Origin: Bacteroidales bacterium
GTDB taxonomy: Bacteria; Bacteroidota; Bacteroidia; Bacteroidales; UBA932
NCBI GenBank assembly: GCA_017452265.1
Contig: JAFTMS010000034.1
Span: forward strand, 1 to 64,000
DNA length: 64,000 bases
Direction: 5' to 3'
Shown piece after piece: positions 51,647 through 62,456 of this stretch. How positions within the stretch are numbered: the first letter of the stretch is position 1; each line of letters begins with the position of its first letter. Made by a program: the position numbers and the translations under genes. The notes under the pieces were generated by a model. The model saw only the letters and a list, made by a program, of their open reading frames with translations, made no database searches and was not told the origin of the DNA.

Positions 51647-52753
51647 CTATTTGATATGTTCCTTCTTCATATATTCCCTCAAGAATGCCTTAGGCTGAAG
51701 TTCGCGGTCGAAGAGCAGCGGATATTCCACGCGACCTCTCATCGGCCAGTCGTTCTTCCATGAGTCGTCGTCGCTCACGCCCCATGCTGTGACGCGTGTG
51801 ATGACGTCGGAATGTTTCACGAACAAATCCATGAATGTCTTCATGCGCTCGTTCCATTTTGCCGATACATCCTCAGGAAGTCCGTCAGGATATGGATTCA
51901 TCATCGCATTGTATGCTTCGGTGTCAGCCACATCGGCTCCTCTGTTCACAGTCGGAAGTGCAGACATGTCCCACTCCGTGATCATTACCTTGACCCCTGT
52001 TCCGGCGAATGCATTGAGACTCTCCTCAAACTGTGCGAAGTCAGGATAATCCATTCCCATATGTCCCTGCATTCCCACGGCATCTATGCGGAGTCCCCGT
52101 GACTTGAGGTCGCTGACTATCCTCACATATGTGTCTCTGCGTCCCGGAACGTTCATTCCGTAATCGTTGATGTAAAGCTCTGCATCAGGATCAGCCTCAT
52201 GGGCATACTGGAATGCGAGGGGGATGAATTCCTCACCCAGTATCTCGTAGAACTTGCTCTGCCTGTAGCTTCCGTCCTCGACGACAGCCTCGTTCACCAC
52301 ATCCCAGCCGTGGACACGCCCCTTGTATCTTGTCATCACTGTCGTGATGTGCTCCTTCATGCGTGCCTTGAGCTCTTCAGCGTCAATCTGTGAGCCGTCT
52401 TCGTTCAGGAAGAACCACGGAGCGCACTGGGAATGCCAGATGAGGCAGTGGCCGACCACGAACATGCCGTTTTCATTGCCGAAGTCCACGAACTTGTCCG
52501 CGAGTGAGAAATCGTACCTGTCCTTTTCCGGATGTATCACCTCGGACTTCATGCAGTTCTCGGCGACTATTGTGTTGAAATTCTTCTTTATGAGTTCTAT
52601 GCCCAGAGTATCCGTGCCGTTTATCTCAGCTTCGTTGAGGGCAGCCCCCATCATGAAATGGTCCTGGAATACGTCCTTCAGACCCGGCTGCTCCACTGAA
52701 GCGCACGATGCCAGCACCGACAAAGCAATGACAGATGATAAAGTCTTTTTCAT
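51647..52753 (-). CDS. GH10 endo-beta-1,4-xylanase (lipoprotein)
   Basis: 368 residues. Lipobox in '[10 protein letters not shown]' (Cys 17). Catalytic residues are visible: acid/base E155 in 'WDVVNEAV' and nucleophile E260 in '[10 protein letters not shown]'; '[14 protein letters not shown]' forms the -1 subsite. Length matches a single GH10 domain without carbohydrate-binding inserts, so it probably cuts oligosaccharides or short xylan at the cell surface or periplasm. It follows the transporter gene by 11 bp in the xylan operon. Confidence 0.97.
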   Translation of the reverse strand: MKKTLSSVIALSVLASCASVEQPGLKDVFQDHFMMGAALNEAEINGTDTLGIELIKKNFNTIVAENCMKSEVIHPEKDRYDFSLADKFVDFGNENGMFVVGHCLIWHSQCAPWFFLNEDGSQIDAEELKARMKEHITTVMTRYKGRVHGWDVVNEAVVEDGSYRQSKFYEILGEEFIPLAFQYAHEADPDAELYINDYGMNVPGRRDTYVRIVSDLKSRGLRIDAVGMQGHMGMDYPDFAQFEESLNAFAGTGVKVMITEWDMSALPTVNRGADVADTEAYNAMMNPYPDGLPEDVSAKWNERMKTFMDLFVKHSDVITRVTAWGVSDDDSWKNDWPMRGRVEYPLLFDRELQPKAFLREYMKKEHIK

Positions 52754-52764
52754 ACTATAGGCTT

Positions 52765-54180
52765 CTATGATTTTTTTGCTCTTTCTTCAATCTTGCGGTT
52801 GATGTCATCGATAACGTCGTCCTCCAGCTCATATTTCGAGATTATGAACATGGCGACTACAAGAAGGATTGCCGGAATCACGCATACGAGCCAGCGGATA
52901 CCTTCCTGTGCGAGCGGTGTCTGGAGTTCAAGGTCGTTCATGAAATATGCTCCTGCCGCATTTCCGACCGACATCATTGCAAATGCCGTGATGAAGAACA
53001 AGGCGATGACACGCAGAGGCCTGTTGCGGAAGAACTCCGTCCAGAGGTCGCTTACCTTCACGTCCTTGGTGTCTTTCTCATCCATCACGACACGCTCCTT
53101 GGTCTGCGAGAAGCAGAAGATAAGGAGGGCGAGTCCCACGAGGGCGAAGATCAGCATCGCGTAGAACCATGCCTGAGGGTCTGTCGGAAGGGTGCTTGAC
53201 TGCTCGGCAGCCTTGTATCCGGTCCATGCCAGCACAAGGCCCGGCACCACCCCTCCGAGAGCCATTCCGGCCTTGAAGAAAATACCTGTCAATGCGTTTA
53301 CGATGCCGGAAATACGTCTTCCTGAAGTGTATTCTCCGTATGAGATCACCTCAGGGACAAGTGCCCACATATATCCTGTTGCCACAATCACTCCTGTGGA
53401 CTTGATGAACTGTGCGATATAGATGAGGACAATGTTATCCTTTACGGTTCCCATTCTGCTGATGATGTACATCATTGCCATACCGATGATGGCCACTGAC
53501 AGGAAGATGTAGAACATGTTCTTCTTGCCCACCTTGCGCTTGATTGCAGGCACGAGCGGCATGAATATGAACGACGGAAGTGAGCCGAGGCCCATGAAGA
53601 GTGCCATCTCGATGGTCTCATGTCCGACCTTGCCCACAGCAAGCGCCGCCACAAGGCAAGGGATGCCGGCAGAAACTGCAAGACCTCCGACATTAGCCAT
53701 GAACATACGGGTCGAGGTGAGAACCGTGATCTCGTTCGTGTCGCGGGTGAGTGAGGAATTGAGCGCTCCGTAAGGTACATTGATGAGGGTGTAGAGCATC
53801 GACATGCCCACATATGTGACATATGCATAAAGGAGCGACCCTGAAAATCCGTTCCAGAAGCAGAGGATTGCAAGGCCAGTCAGAGGAATGCCGCCCAGAA
53901 TCAGGTACGAACGGTATTTGCCCCATCTCGGGTTGTGCTTGTCGACAAATGTGCCCACAAGGGGATCCCAGACCACATCCACGATACGCACGACCAGAAA
54001 CATTACGGCGGCCGCTGCAGGATCGAGCCCGAAGATGTTGGTGTAGAAGAACAGCAGGTACATGCTGACGGTCTGGTAGATGAGGTTCTGTGCAAGGTCT
54101 CCTGCGCCGAATCCTATCCTCTGGACCCATGACAGTTTGTAGAAGCCTTTCGCTTCGTTTGCGTTGTTGTTCGGTGACAT
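52765..54180 (-). CDS. GPH-family sugar:cation symporter
   Basis: 471 residues, 12 membrane segments. '[20 protein letters not shown]' and '[20 protein letters not shown]' are the glycoside-pentoside-hexuronide family signature, close to the xyloside transporters of Bacteroidetes. It imports xylo-oligosaccharides or xylosides across the inner membrane with Na+ or H+. Directly upstream of GH10 in the operon, with 41 bp separating it from the esterase. Confidence 0.93.
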   Translation of the reverse strand: MSPNNNANEAKGFYKLSWVQRIGFGAGDLAQNLIYQTVSMYLLFFYTNIFGLDPAAAAVMFLVVRIVDVVWDPLVGTFVDKHNPRWGKYRSYLILGGIPLTGLAILCFWNGFSGSLLYAYVTYVGMSMLYTLINVPYGALNSSLTRDTNEITVLTSTRMFMANVGGLAVSAGIPCLVAALAVGKVGHETIEMALFMGLGSLPSFIFMPLVPAIKRKVGKKNMFYIFLSVAIIGMAMMYIISRMGTVKDNIVLIYIAQFIKSTGVIVATGYMWALVPEVISYGEYTSGRRISGIVNALTGIFFKAGMALGGVVPGLVLAWTGYKAAEQSSTLPTDPQAWFYAMLIFALVGLALLIFCFSQTKERVVMDEKDTKDVKVSDLWTEFFRNRPLRVIALFFITAFAMMSVGNAAGAYFMNDLELQTPLAQEGIRWLVCVIPAILLVVAMFIISKYELEDDVIDDINRKIEERAKKS

Positions 54181-54221
54181 ATGGTTACTGCTTTATGGTT
54201 TTAGTCTTGTTTTCATTCCGA

Positions 54222-55838
54222 TTATTCCGGCAGATTCTTTCCGGCTGCCTTCGCTATGCGCTTCCCGAGCGTCTTCTTGTCGAGCGGATGTATGTCGTTC
54301 CATTCTCCGAGGTCGCTGTTGCGGATCAGCACGGCATTGCCGCTTTCCGCTGCTCCAATGGCCTGCTGCTCACGCATTTCCGCCCAAGCCTGCCGGCCTT
54401 TTACGTCGTCTTTGTGAAGGAAGTCCGCAAGCTCCACTATATAGAACGGAAGTTCCGCATCGTTGAAAGTCCTGCGCCAGTCTGCCGTCATCTTCTTCAG
54501 CAGGTCTGCATACACATTGCGTCCGTCTACGTCCGATTCTCCCTGATACCAGATCACTCCGCTGAAAGTCAGTCCCTTGAGCGGTGCAATCATCGCGTTG
54601 TAGAGGCATACGGGCTTGTAGCAGAAGAACATCATTGAAGGCGCATCCGGCATAGGGGAGCCCTGATGATATTTCCAGATGCCTTCAAGGCTGAACTCCC
54701 GGCCTTCGCATATTATCATGTACGGTTTTTCCTGCACAAACGAAGGCTGCCCTCCGTTGCTGATCACGCGCACGGTCACGTTGTTCCTTCCCTCGCGGAG
54801 CACTCCTGACGGAATCCTGTATTTGCGCGGAGGATACTGATATGTCGTATTGCCGACAAAATGTCCGTTCACATATACTGAATCCGCATCTACGATGCAT
54901 CCGAGCCTGATCAGCGCTTCCTTTCCGGCATATTTCCCGGGTATTTCGATGTCTTTGCGCAGCCAGTGCGAGCCTCCGGACGGGTTCAGACCATCGTTCC
55001 CCCAGTCCTTCGAGAACATGTCCGCTTCCTGCCATGCGCTGTCGTCGTAACCGGCGTCGTACCATTTCACTTCCCCCGTAAGACCGGGATCGTTCCCGTC
55101 CATTGTGGAATTCCATCTGTGGTAATTCTCGCCCTCGAGCTGCTTGATGCGTGTGCGGTAGCCGTCGTCGGCATATATGTGCATCTCGTTGAGGTGCTCC
55201 GGATACTCCTTCAGAGCATCTTCGCTCATCCATGCGGCAATCGGAGTGCCTCCCCAGCTTGCGTTCACGATGCCCACAGGGACGCCGGTCTTTTCGTACA
55301 GATCCTTTGCGAAGAAATAGGCGAGTGCGGAGAATTCCATCACGTTCTCATGCGTGCATGCCTTCCACGAAGCCTCGGGAGTATCCTCCTGCGGGCCGCT
55401 GAAATCGAATGTCTTAGGTACGGTATAATGCCTTATGGATTTGTTCTGATATGTATCTATCTCATATTCAAACATGTCTGTCACCCTTCTCACAGGAAGC
55501 TCCATGTTCGACTGTCCGCTGCACAGGAATACGTCCCCGACGAGGATGTCATATATTTCAATGTCGTTCACCGTCATGACGTACGGCCCTCCCGGGTGCG
55601 ATGCAGGCAGCTCGACGGACCAGCGCCCTTCCTCTGTGGCAAAAGTGCTGTACGTCCTGCCATGCCATCCGACCGTCACGGCCTCGCCCGGCCCGGCCCA
55701 GCCCCACACTGTCACCGGCCGCTGCCTCTGCAGCACCATGCCGTCGCCGAATACGGCCGGAAGCCTGACCTCTGCCTCTGCGTATGAAGCGGCGGCCATG
55801 AGGAAGGCAATGATAAGAACCTTTATACGTATATTCAT
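54222..55838 (-). CDS. SGNH esterase, sialate O-acetylesterase-like (probable acetylxylan esterase)
   Basis: 538 residues with a signal peptide ('VLIIAFLMAAASYAEA'). The catalytic serine is S110 in 'GDVFLCSGQSNMELP'; 'ASWGGTPIAAWMS', 'GVIWYQGESDVDG' and the C-terminal D-x-x-H in 'WNDIHPLDKK' complete the fold. A beta-sandwich insertion (about residues 215-355) splits the esterase domain, as in this family. In a xylan locus it most likely removes acetyl groups from xylan. It is the first gene of the leftward operon, with a promoter match at 55861-55868. Confidence 0.88.
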   Translation of the reverse strand: MNIRIKVLIIAFLMAAASYAEAEVRLPAVFGDGMVLQRQRPVTVWGWAGPGEAVTVGWHGRTYSTFATEEGRWSVELPASHPGGPYVMTVNDIEIYDILVGDVFLCSGQSNMELPVRRVTDMFEYEIDTYQNKSIRHYTVPKTFDFSGPQEDTPEASWKACTHENVMEFSALAYFFAKDLYEKTGVPVGIVNASWGGTPIAAWMSEDALKEYPEHLNEMHIYADDGYRTRIKQLEGENYHRWNSTMDGNDPGLTGEVKWYDAGYDDSAWQEADMFSKDWGNDGLNPSGGSHWLRKDIEIPGKYAGKEALIRLGCIVDADSVYVNGHFVGNTTYQYPPRKYRIPSGVLREGRNNVTVRVISNGGQPSFVQEKPYMIICEGREFSLEGIWKYHQGSPMPDAPSMMFFCYKPVCLYNAMIAPLKGLTFSGVIWYQGESDVDGRNVYADLLKKMTADWRRTFNDAELPFYIVELADFLHKDDVKGRQAWAEMREQQAIGAAESGNAVLIRNSDLGEWNDIHPLDKKTLGKRIAKAAGKNLPE

Positions 55839-55860
55839 GATAAGCGTGATTTTCCAATTA

Positions 55861-55868
55861 CAAAGTTA
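55861..55868 (-). promoter_or_regulatory. -7 element before the xylan operon
   Basis: TAACTTTG on the minus strand, an exact TAnnTTTG match, 23 bp before the esterase start codon. No convincing -33 TTTG at the right distance, which is common for activator-dependent genes. Confidence 0.5.
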
Positions 55869-55955
55869 CTCAATATGAGTCATTGTACTTCCATCCGATG
55901 TTTCATTGACTTTTGATTTTGCAACACCGGTATCAAAAACGTATGCCTTTTCTGT

Positions 55956-55963
55956 TACATTTG
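55956..55963 (+). promoter_or_regulatory. -7 element before transketolase
   Basis: TACATTTG matches TAnnTTTG; no TTTG at 19-21 bp upstream. The transketolase ATG is 109 bp downstream. Confidence 0.4.
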
Positions 55964-56071
55964 AAACATGTTGTTACGAAATGGAAAGAAACTGCCTCAA
56001 AAGGACGGTTTATCGGGCAAAATGATTAAATTCGCAGGTTTTTTAGGACAAACAGAAACCCAATACATCTT

Positions 56072-58087
56072 ATGAACGAGACTAAAGTACTGAATCTTGC
56101 GGCCGACAACATACGTATTCTGGCGGCATCTATGGTGGAAAAGGCTAAATCGGGACATCCCGGCGGCGCGATGGGTGGAGCGGACTTCATCAATGTCCTC
56201 TACTCGGAGTTCCTGCAGTATGATCCTGAGAATCCCAAGTGGGAGGGACGCGACCGTTTCTTCCTCGATCCTGGACATATGGCTCCGATGCTCTATGCAC
56301 AGCTTGCCCTGACAGGAAAGTTCACCCTTGAAGAGCTTCAGCAGCTCCGTCAGTGGGGCTCGCCGACACCGGGCCATCCTGAAGTGGACGTGGTGCGCGG
56401 AATCGAGAATACGTCAGGCCCTCTCGGACAGGGACATGTGTTCGCTGTAGGAGCTGCGATAGCGGCGAAATTCCTTTCTGCACGTACATCCAATCCGACT
56501 TTCGCAAAGGAAACGATATATGCATACATTTCCGACGGCGGCATCCAGGAGGAAATCTCTCAGGGAGCAGGACGTATCGCCGGCACTCTCGGTCTGGACA
56601 ATCTCGTGATGTTCTACGACTCGAACGACATCCAGCTTTCGACAGAGTGCAGCGCTGTGATGGCTGAAGACACTGCAAAGAAATATGAGGCATGGGGATG
56701 GAATGTATTGACTATCAACGGTAACGACTGCTGTCAGATCCGCGGGGCACTCATTGCTGCCAAGGCTGAGACAAAGAGGCCTACCCTTATCATCGGAAAA
56801 TGCGTGATGGGAAAAGGCGCAAAGACTGCTGACAACACATGCTACGAGCGCAACTGCAAGACTCATGGAGCGCCTCTTGGAGGTGATGCCTATAGGAATA
56901 CTATAATCAATCTCGGGGGAAATCCGGACATGCCTTTCGTAGTGTTTGACGAGGTGAAGGATCTTTATGCCAAGCGCGAGGCAGAGCTCAAGGCCATTGC
57001 GGCAGAGCGTCATGCTGAAGAGGCTGCATGGGCAGCGGCAAATCCCGAAAAGGCTGCCCGACAGTCAGAGTGGTTCAGCGGTGCGGCTCCTAAGATTGAT
57101 TGGGCCAGCATACAGCAGAAGGCCGGAGCGCCGACAAGAAACGCATCTGCAACAGTTCTCGGAGTGCTTGCAGAGCAGGTCCCTAACATGATCTGCGCTT
57201 CAGCTGACCTTTCGAATTCAGACAAGACAGACGGCTTCCTCAACAAGACTCATGCTTTTGTTAATGGAGATTTCAGCGGAGCGTTCTTCCAGGCCGGTGT
57301 CGCCGAACTCACAATGGCTTGCTGCTGCATCGGTATGGTTCTTCATGGTGGCGTTATTGCTGCCTGCGGAACATTCTTCGTGTTCTCGGACTACATGAAG
57401 CCGGCAGTGCGTATGGCAGCTCTCATGGAACTTCCTGTGAAGTTCATCTGGTCACATGATGCATTCCGTGTAGGAGAAGACGGCCCGACCCATGAGCCTG
57501 TTGAGCAGGAAGCCCAGATCCGCCTTATGGAGAAGCTCAAGAATCACAGCGGAAAGAATTCGATGCTCGTTCTCCGTCCAGCTGATGCAGACGAGACCAC
57601 AGAGTGCTGGAAAATGGCGATGGAGAACACCACAAGCCCGACAGGCCTCATATTCTCGCGCCAGAACATAGACAAGCTGCCTGAAGGCACTGATTACAGC
57701 CAGGCTGAAAAGGGTGCGTATATTGTCGCTGGTTCGGATGAGAATCCTGATGTGATCCTTGTGGCATCAGGCTCGGAAGTGTCGACTCTCGCAGCCGGTG
57801 CGGTCCTTCTGCGTGAGGACGGACTCAAGGTGCGCATCGTAAGCTGTCCTTCTGAAGGACTTTTCCACAGCCAGCCTAAGGAGTATCAGGATGCAATCCT
57901 GCCGAACGGAGCAAAGATATTCGGCCTCACTGCCGGTCTTCCTGTAAATCTCCAGGGCCTCGTCGGCTGCAACGGCAAGGTGTTCGGCCTTGAAAGCTTC
58001 GGCTTCTCGGCTCCTTACAAGGTGCTTGACGAAAAGCTCGGCTTCACGGCTCAGAACGTGTACAACCAGGTAAAGGCGATGTTCTAA
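56072..58087 (+). CDS. tkt: Transketolase
   Basis: 671 residues. ThDP-binding and catalytic motifs: 'KSGHPGGAMGGADFINVLYS', 'GPLGQGHVFAVGAAIAAKFL' and 'VMFYDSNDIQLS' in the first half; 'DLSNSDKTDGFLN' and 'VRMAALMELPVKFIWSHDAF' in the pyrimidine domain. It transfers two-carbon units in the pentose phosphate pathway, so it consumes xylulose-5-phosphate derived from xylan. Its place inside the xylan locus fits that role. It converges on the HTCS gene with a 4-bp overlap of ends. Confidence 0.96.
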   Translation: MNETKVLNLAADNIRILAASMVEKAKSGHPGGAMGGADFINVLYSEFLQYDPENPKWEGRDRFFLDPGHMAPMLYAQLALTGKFTLEELQQLRQWGSPTPGHPEVDVVRGIENTSGPLGQGHVFAVGAAIAAKFLSARTSNPTFAKETIYAYISDGGIQEEISQGAGRIAGTLGLDNLVMFYDSNDIQLSTECSAVMAEDTAKKYEAWGWNVLTINGNDCCQIRGALIAAKAETKRPTLIIGKCVMGKGAKTADNTCYERNCKTHGAPLGGDAYRNTIINLGGNPDMPFVVFDEVKDLYAKREAELKAIAAERHAEEAAWAAANPEKAARQSEWFSGAAPKIDWASIQQKAGAPTRNASATVLGVLAEQVPNMICASADLSNSDKTDGFLNKTHAFVNGDFSGAFFQAGVAELTMACCCIGMVLHGGVIAACGTFFVFSDYMKPAVRMAALMELPVKFIWSHDAFRVGEDGPTHEPVEQEAQIRLMEKLKNHSGKNSMLVLRPADADETTECWKMAMENTTSPTGLIFSRQNIDKLPEGTDYSQAEKGAYIVAGSDENPDVILVASGSEVSTLAAGAVLLREDGLKVRIVSCPSEGLFHSQPKEYQDAILPNGAKIFGLTAGLPVNLQGLVGCNGKVFGLESFGFSAPYKVLDEKLGFTAQNVYNQVKAMF

Positions 58088-61000
58088 TCGAATATCCTCT
58101 TCAGGGTTTCTTCATCCTTGCAGTCCATGTATTTTGCCACGAACTCCTTCGGAGTGAGACCGAAATAGTCATGGAAGGAATTGGAGAAATATGAATGTGA
58201 AGAGAATCCCACCTTGTAGGCGACTTCCGAAATGTTCACCTTGTTGTTGATGAGCAGATAGGCGGCCTGCTTGAGTCGGATCGAACGTATAAGATTGCTC
58301 GGGGATATGTTCATCATCTCCTTGAGCTTTCTGTTTAAATGCACCCTGCTGAGCCCGACTTCGCGGCTGAGTTCCTCCACACCGAACTCTGTATTCTCCA
58401 TGTTCTCTCTGATTGCCTTTATGACCTTGTCTATCAGGTGGTTGCTGCTGTTGTGCATCTGCATCTCGCCGTATCCGTAATTGATGTCCTTGCTGTATTT
58501 GTTACGGATTGTGTCGCGTGTGGAAATGGCGTTGGCGATGGCTCCCTTGAGGATTTCCAGCGAAATCGGCTTCGTGAAGAAACGGTCTGCACCGCTGTTG
58601 GTGCATCTCTGTACGCTCTGCTCGTCGGAAGACGAAGTGAGGATGAGGACAGGTATATGGTTGGTTCCCGGATTCTTCTTTATCTTGCCGCACAGTTCCG
58701 CTCCGTCCATTCCGTCCATCATCAGGTCTGTGATGACGGCATCGGGTACTGTCGTGGAGATTATGCCCCATGCTTCCTTGCCGTTGGCACAGACGACGAC
58801 ATTGTACAGGCTCTGCAGTTCAAGACGCAGATATGCACGCATCTCGCTGTCGTCATCCACAAGCACGATCGTCCTCTTGGACTTTGTCTGTCTTGCCTTT
58901 TCGTCCGATGCCTCGTCCGGATTGAACGTCACGTCCTCATGACTTTCGGTTTTTGCGAGGTCTTTGGTGTACAGGTCTTTATGATTAGTCGGCTTGGTCA
59001 TTTCCTCTGCCGTAAGATGTCCGCAGCCCACAGGAATACGCACTGAGAATGCCATTCCGGACTCTGTGTTGTATGCCCTGATGTCTCCATGGTGAAGCTC
59101 CACAAGCATCTTTGCAAGGTTCAGTCCCACTCCGGAGCCGACTTTCGCATCGCGGACGTCCACCTGGAAGTACCTGTCGAAGAGCCTGTCGAGATGCTGC
59201 TCCTCCACCATGCTCCCTGAATTTTCGATGGTGAATTCAACATATTCCTTTACCGTGGCCTGCAGAACTCCGTTGTTGGCCGTCGGTCTGCTCACCCTGA
59301 TGGAAATCTCACCGCCGTCAGGTGTGTATTTGAAGGCGTTGGAGAGAATGTTGAATATGATCTTGTCGAAGTTTCCCTGGTCTATCCAAAGGTTGGTCAC
59401 TTCCTGTTCCGGTTCCATGTGGAAGCTCACGTTCTTGCTTACCGCGAGATTGTCGAAAGACTGCATGATGTCCCGGATGAAGTATACGACATCCGTCTCA
59501 AGGAAGTGCAGCTGCATCTGACCGTTGTCGATCTTGCGCATGTCCAGAAGCTGGTTTACGAGGCGCAGGATGCGCAGACAGTTGCGGTACATCAGGTTGT
59601 ACAGTTCCTTCTGCTTCGGCTCCGTCTCGCTTTCCCGCATCTTCTTCAGAGGGCTCATCACGAGGGTGAGGGGAGTGCGTATCTCATGGGAGATATTCGT
59701 GAACATCCTGAGCTTCAGCTCCTTGATTTCGGATTCCTCCTTCTCCTGCCTCTGCACCTCCAGCTTCTTCCTGTATTCACGCACAGCAAGCACGGCAGCC
59801 GCTCCCAACAATGTGTAAAGGATATATGCCCAGACTGTCCTGTACCACGGCGGAAGTATCCGTATGCCGATTTCCCGGTATGAAAATTCGTCCGGTTCGC
59901 CTTCGAAATATGCCTTTACCTGCATCGTGTAGCGTCCTGAAGGCAGGTTTGTGTATGTCACCACGCGTGAGTCCGCCCCTGTGTGGTTCCAGCCTTCGTC
60001 AAATCCTTCCATTCTGTAGGCGTACGCTATCTTGCGTGGATTCGTGTATTCAAGGACAGAAAATTTCACGGAGAATATGTTCTCATAAGACGGCAGCGTG
60101 ATCTGTGTGGCTTCTGTGATGTGCTTGTCAAGGATGTTGCTGTCCCCCAGAAGCGGATCATATGATACCGGCTCGTTCATCACGCGGAGATCCGAGAAAT
60201 ACAGCGGCGGCACCGGATGCGTCCTCTGGTCTACGATGTGCGGATAGAACGATGTAAGTCCCTTTATGCCACCGAAATACAGTTTGCCGTCGCGTGACCT
60301 GTAGGATGCCTTCGAGTGGAACTCGTTTTCCTGAAGGCCGTCATGGTGGTAGTAGTTCTTGAATTCCTTGGTCGTAGGATTGAATCTTGAAAGGCCGTTA
60401 AGTGTTGATATCCAGAGATTTCCGTCGTTTCCTTCCTGTATGTCAGCTATCACATTGCTCGGCAGTCCGTCATTTTCGGAATACGACACCGTCTGCTTTG
60501 TCTGTCTGTCGAAGCTGACTATTCCTTCGCCTGTGCCGATCCATATCTTTCCGTCCGCACTCTCGCAGAACGACTGGATTCTCGTGGCGAGGAAGTCATA
60601 TACGTCGTACTGTATGAGCTTGCGCACCCTGTGGTCGTAACACATCGGGCCGTTGTATGTACCCACCCAGAGCAGTCCGGCATTGTCTATATATAAGGTG
60701 CTTATCCATTTGTTGTCGTCCTCGGCAAAGTTCCTGATGACTTTTTCCTGAGGCAGCGATATGATGGACAGGCCGTTGCCGTGCGTTCCGACGTACAATA
60801 CATCTTCCTCCCATGAATATGCGAGGCTCACTGTCTTGTTCGTGTTCAGCGAGGCCTGGTCCCGGAACTGACGGAATCCTGTCTGCTCGGACCAGCTCAC
60901 GAGACCTCCCAGATAAGTCGCAATCCAGAGCATACCCCTCTTGTCGATTGCCAGTGACATTATGGAATTGTTGGACAACGAGGTGTTTTCGCTTGAGTAT

Positions 61001-62208
61001 GAAGTCTTTCTGCCGTTCTTGTCTATCCTGAAAAGGCCGCCTCCGTCCGTTCCCACCCAAAGGTTGCCTTTGCCGTCCTCTATTACAGAGGTCACACAAG
61101 CGGAATTGTCGCCATGGCCGTACGAGGTGCTGAGGTTCGTGTATTCGAATCCGTACATGGACTTGGGAATCACGAGGACACCGGTCTGATACGCTCCTGC
61201 CCACACGTTGCCCTGATTGTCCTCCATGAGGCTGTGTACCTTCCATGTGGACGTGCTCTGCTGAACGTTCGGAAGAGTGATTTCCTCCAGCTTTTCCTGC
61301 GCCATGTCGAAAAGCATCAGACCATGGTTCTCCACACCTATTATATATGTGTCGTCCCCATATTGCGGTGCAATCCTGTTGTGCAGCATGGATTCCACCT
61401 TGCACGAACGGGCGTTCCTGCACTTGCATGCCCGGATAAGTCTTTCGGAAGAGTCGTATATGAGTATGCCGTAGTTTGAAGAACCGAGCAGCATGTCTCC
61501 GCTCCGCTCATTCTCCGCAAACGCATTGACCATCACCTCGTCCCGCAGCTTCTTCGGCGTACTGCCAAGCGCTTCCGGCGCGGCTGTTCCGCTGCGGAGG
61601 TCTATGACGGCTATGCCGCCGTCCTCCGCAGCCACCCACAGCCGCTGATGCGAATCCGTGAAGATCCTGCGGATGAACTGTGATTCCAGAGCCGAGTTCA
61701 GAACGTACTGCATGTCCATGTCAACTTCATGTGTCTGTGGATCGATGATGTATATTCCGTGTCCCGAAGAGGCCGCGATTATCTTCGGCTTGCCGCATAG
61801 GACGGCTTCCGTGATTGCTGATATATGCTGGTCTGAAGACGGATTGTCGGGATCCTTGAGATCCAGCTTCGTGAACGAGTTGTATTCCACATCGAATGTC
61901 TGGAGTCCGGCGGATGTGCCCACCCAGTACACGCCCCGGCTGTCCTCGAATACGGTGAGGACAAGGTCACTTGCTATGGAATTGGGACTGTTTCTGTCGA
62001 AGCGGAACGTCGAGAAGTCCATGCCGTCGAAGCGCATGAGTCCGTTCTCTGTGGAAATCCAGATGAATCCCTTGCTGTCCTGGAATATCTCGTTGGTCTT
62101 GCTGTTCGCCAGTCCCCATTCCGATGTGTACAGGCGTGCCATCTGTGCGGAAACGATGCCTGCAGTGAGGAAAGCAAGCAGGACTGCCGAAACTATCCTT
62201 TGTTTCAT
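58084..62208 (-). CDS. Hybrid two-component system regulator (HTCS)
   Basis: 1,374 residues from the Met at 62208, where a signal peptide begins ('RIVSAVLLAFLTAGIVSAQM'). Order: periplasmic double beta-propeller of 'reg_prop' repeats ('IFQDSKGFIWISTENGLMRF' and about a dozen similar), a Y_Y_Y domain, one transmembrane helix ('VWAYILYTLLGAAAVLAV'), histidine kinase ('FTNISHEIRTPLTLVMSPLK', phosphorylated His), ATPase ('GSGVGLNLAKMLVELHHGDI'), receiver ('IVLVDDDSEMRAYLR', Asp in 'AVITDLMMDGMDG') and AraC-type DNA-binding domain. It senses xylan-derived oligosaccharides in the periplasm and activates the locus; the ligand is inferred from context. Confidence 0.96.
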   Translation of the reverse strand: MKQRIVSAVLLAFLTAGIVSAQMARLYTSEWGLANSKTNEIFQDSKGFIWISTENGLMRFDGMDFSTFRFDRNSPNSIASDLVLTVFEDSRGVYWVGTSAGLQTFDVEYNSFTKLDLKDPDNPSSDQHISAITEAVLCGKPKIIAASSGHGIYIIDPQTHEVDMDMQYVLNSALESQFIRRIFTDSHQRLWVAAEDGGIAVIDLRSGTAAPEALGSTPKKLRDEVMVNAFAENERSGDMLLGSSNYGILIYDSSERLIRACKCRNARSCKVESMLHNRIAPQYGDDTYIIGVENHGLMLFDMAQEKLEEITLPNVQQSTSTWKVHSLMEDNQGNVWAGAYQTGVLVIPKSMYGFEYTNLSTSYGHGDNSACVTSVIEDGKGNLWVGTDGGGLFRIDKNGRKTSYSSENTSLSNNSIMSLAIDKRGMLWIATYLGGLVSWSEQTGFRQFRDQASLNTNKTVSLAYSWEEDVLYVGTHGNGLSIISLPQEKVIRNFAEDDNKWISTLYIDNAGLLWVGTYNGPMCYDHRVRKLIQYDVYDFLATRIQSFCESADGKIWIGTGEGIVSFDRQTKQTVSYSENDGLPSNVIADIQEGNDGNLWISTLNGLSRFNPTTKEFKNYYHHDGLQENEFHSKASYRSRDGKLYFGGIKGLTSFYPHIVDQRTHPVPPLYFSDLRVMNEPVSYDPLLGDSNILDKHITEATQITLPSYENIFSVKFSVLEYTNPRKIAYAYRMEGFDEGWNHTGADSRVVTYTNLPSGRYTMQVKAYFEGEPDEFSYREIGIRILPPWYRTVWAYILYTLLGAAAVLAVREYRKKLEVQRQEKEESEIKELKLRMFTNISHEIRTPLTLVMSPLKKMRESETEPKQKELYNLMYRNCLRILRLVNQLLDMRKIDNGQMQLHFLETDVVYFIRDIMQSFDNLAVSKNVSFHMEPEQEVTNLWIDQGNFDKIIFNILSNAFKYTPDGGEISIRVSRPTANNGVLQATVKEYVEFTIENSGSMVEEQHLDRLFDRYFQVDVRDAKVGSGVGLNLAKMLVELHHGDIRAYNTESGMAFSVRIPVGCGHLTAEEMTKPTNHKDLYTKDLAKTESHEDVTFNPDEASDEKARQTKSKRTIVLVDDDSEMRAYLRLELQSLYNVVVCANGKEAWGIISTTVPDAVITDLMMDGMDGAELCGKIKKNPGTNHIPVLILTSSSDEQSVQRCTNSGADRFFTKPISLEILKGAIANAISTRDTIRNKYSKDINYGYGEMQMHNSSNHLIDKVIKAIRENMENTEFGVEELSREVGLSRVHLNRKLKEMMNISPSNLIRSIRLKQAAYLLINNKVNISEVAYKVGFSSHSYFSNSFHDYFGLTPKEFVAKYMDCKDEETLKRIFD

Positions 62209-62382
62209 ATGTATCAGTTTTAGTGTTTCATTTCTTGCAAATTTATTACATTTTGCGGATTTTCTGCTCCTTTTGATGCTTTTCTTAAATTTATGGTACA
62301 TAATTGATATAAAAATGTTTCATATGTTTCAATTTTAAATGTCTTTGTTTTAAATGTGCCTACGTGGGTGATTAATCATTCA

Positions 62383-62390
62383 TAACTTTG
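62383..62390 (+). promoter_or_regulatory. -7 element of the SusC gene
   Basis: TAACTTTG, an exact match to TAnnTTTG, 66 bp before the susC start. No TTTG at the right spacing upstream, which suggests that activator (the divergent HTCS) is needed. The 248-bp divergent gap holds no other gene. Confidence 0.55.
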
Positions 62391-62456
62391 TGAAATGGAA
62401 ATTGTGGCCGACGAGATTTAACACAACATAAAACTATTAACCAAACTGTTTCATTT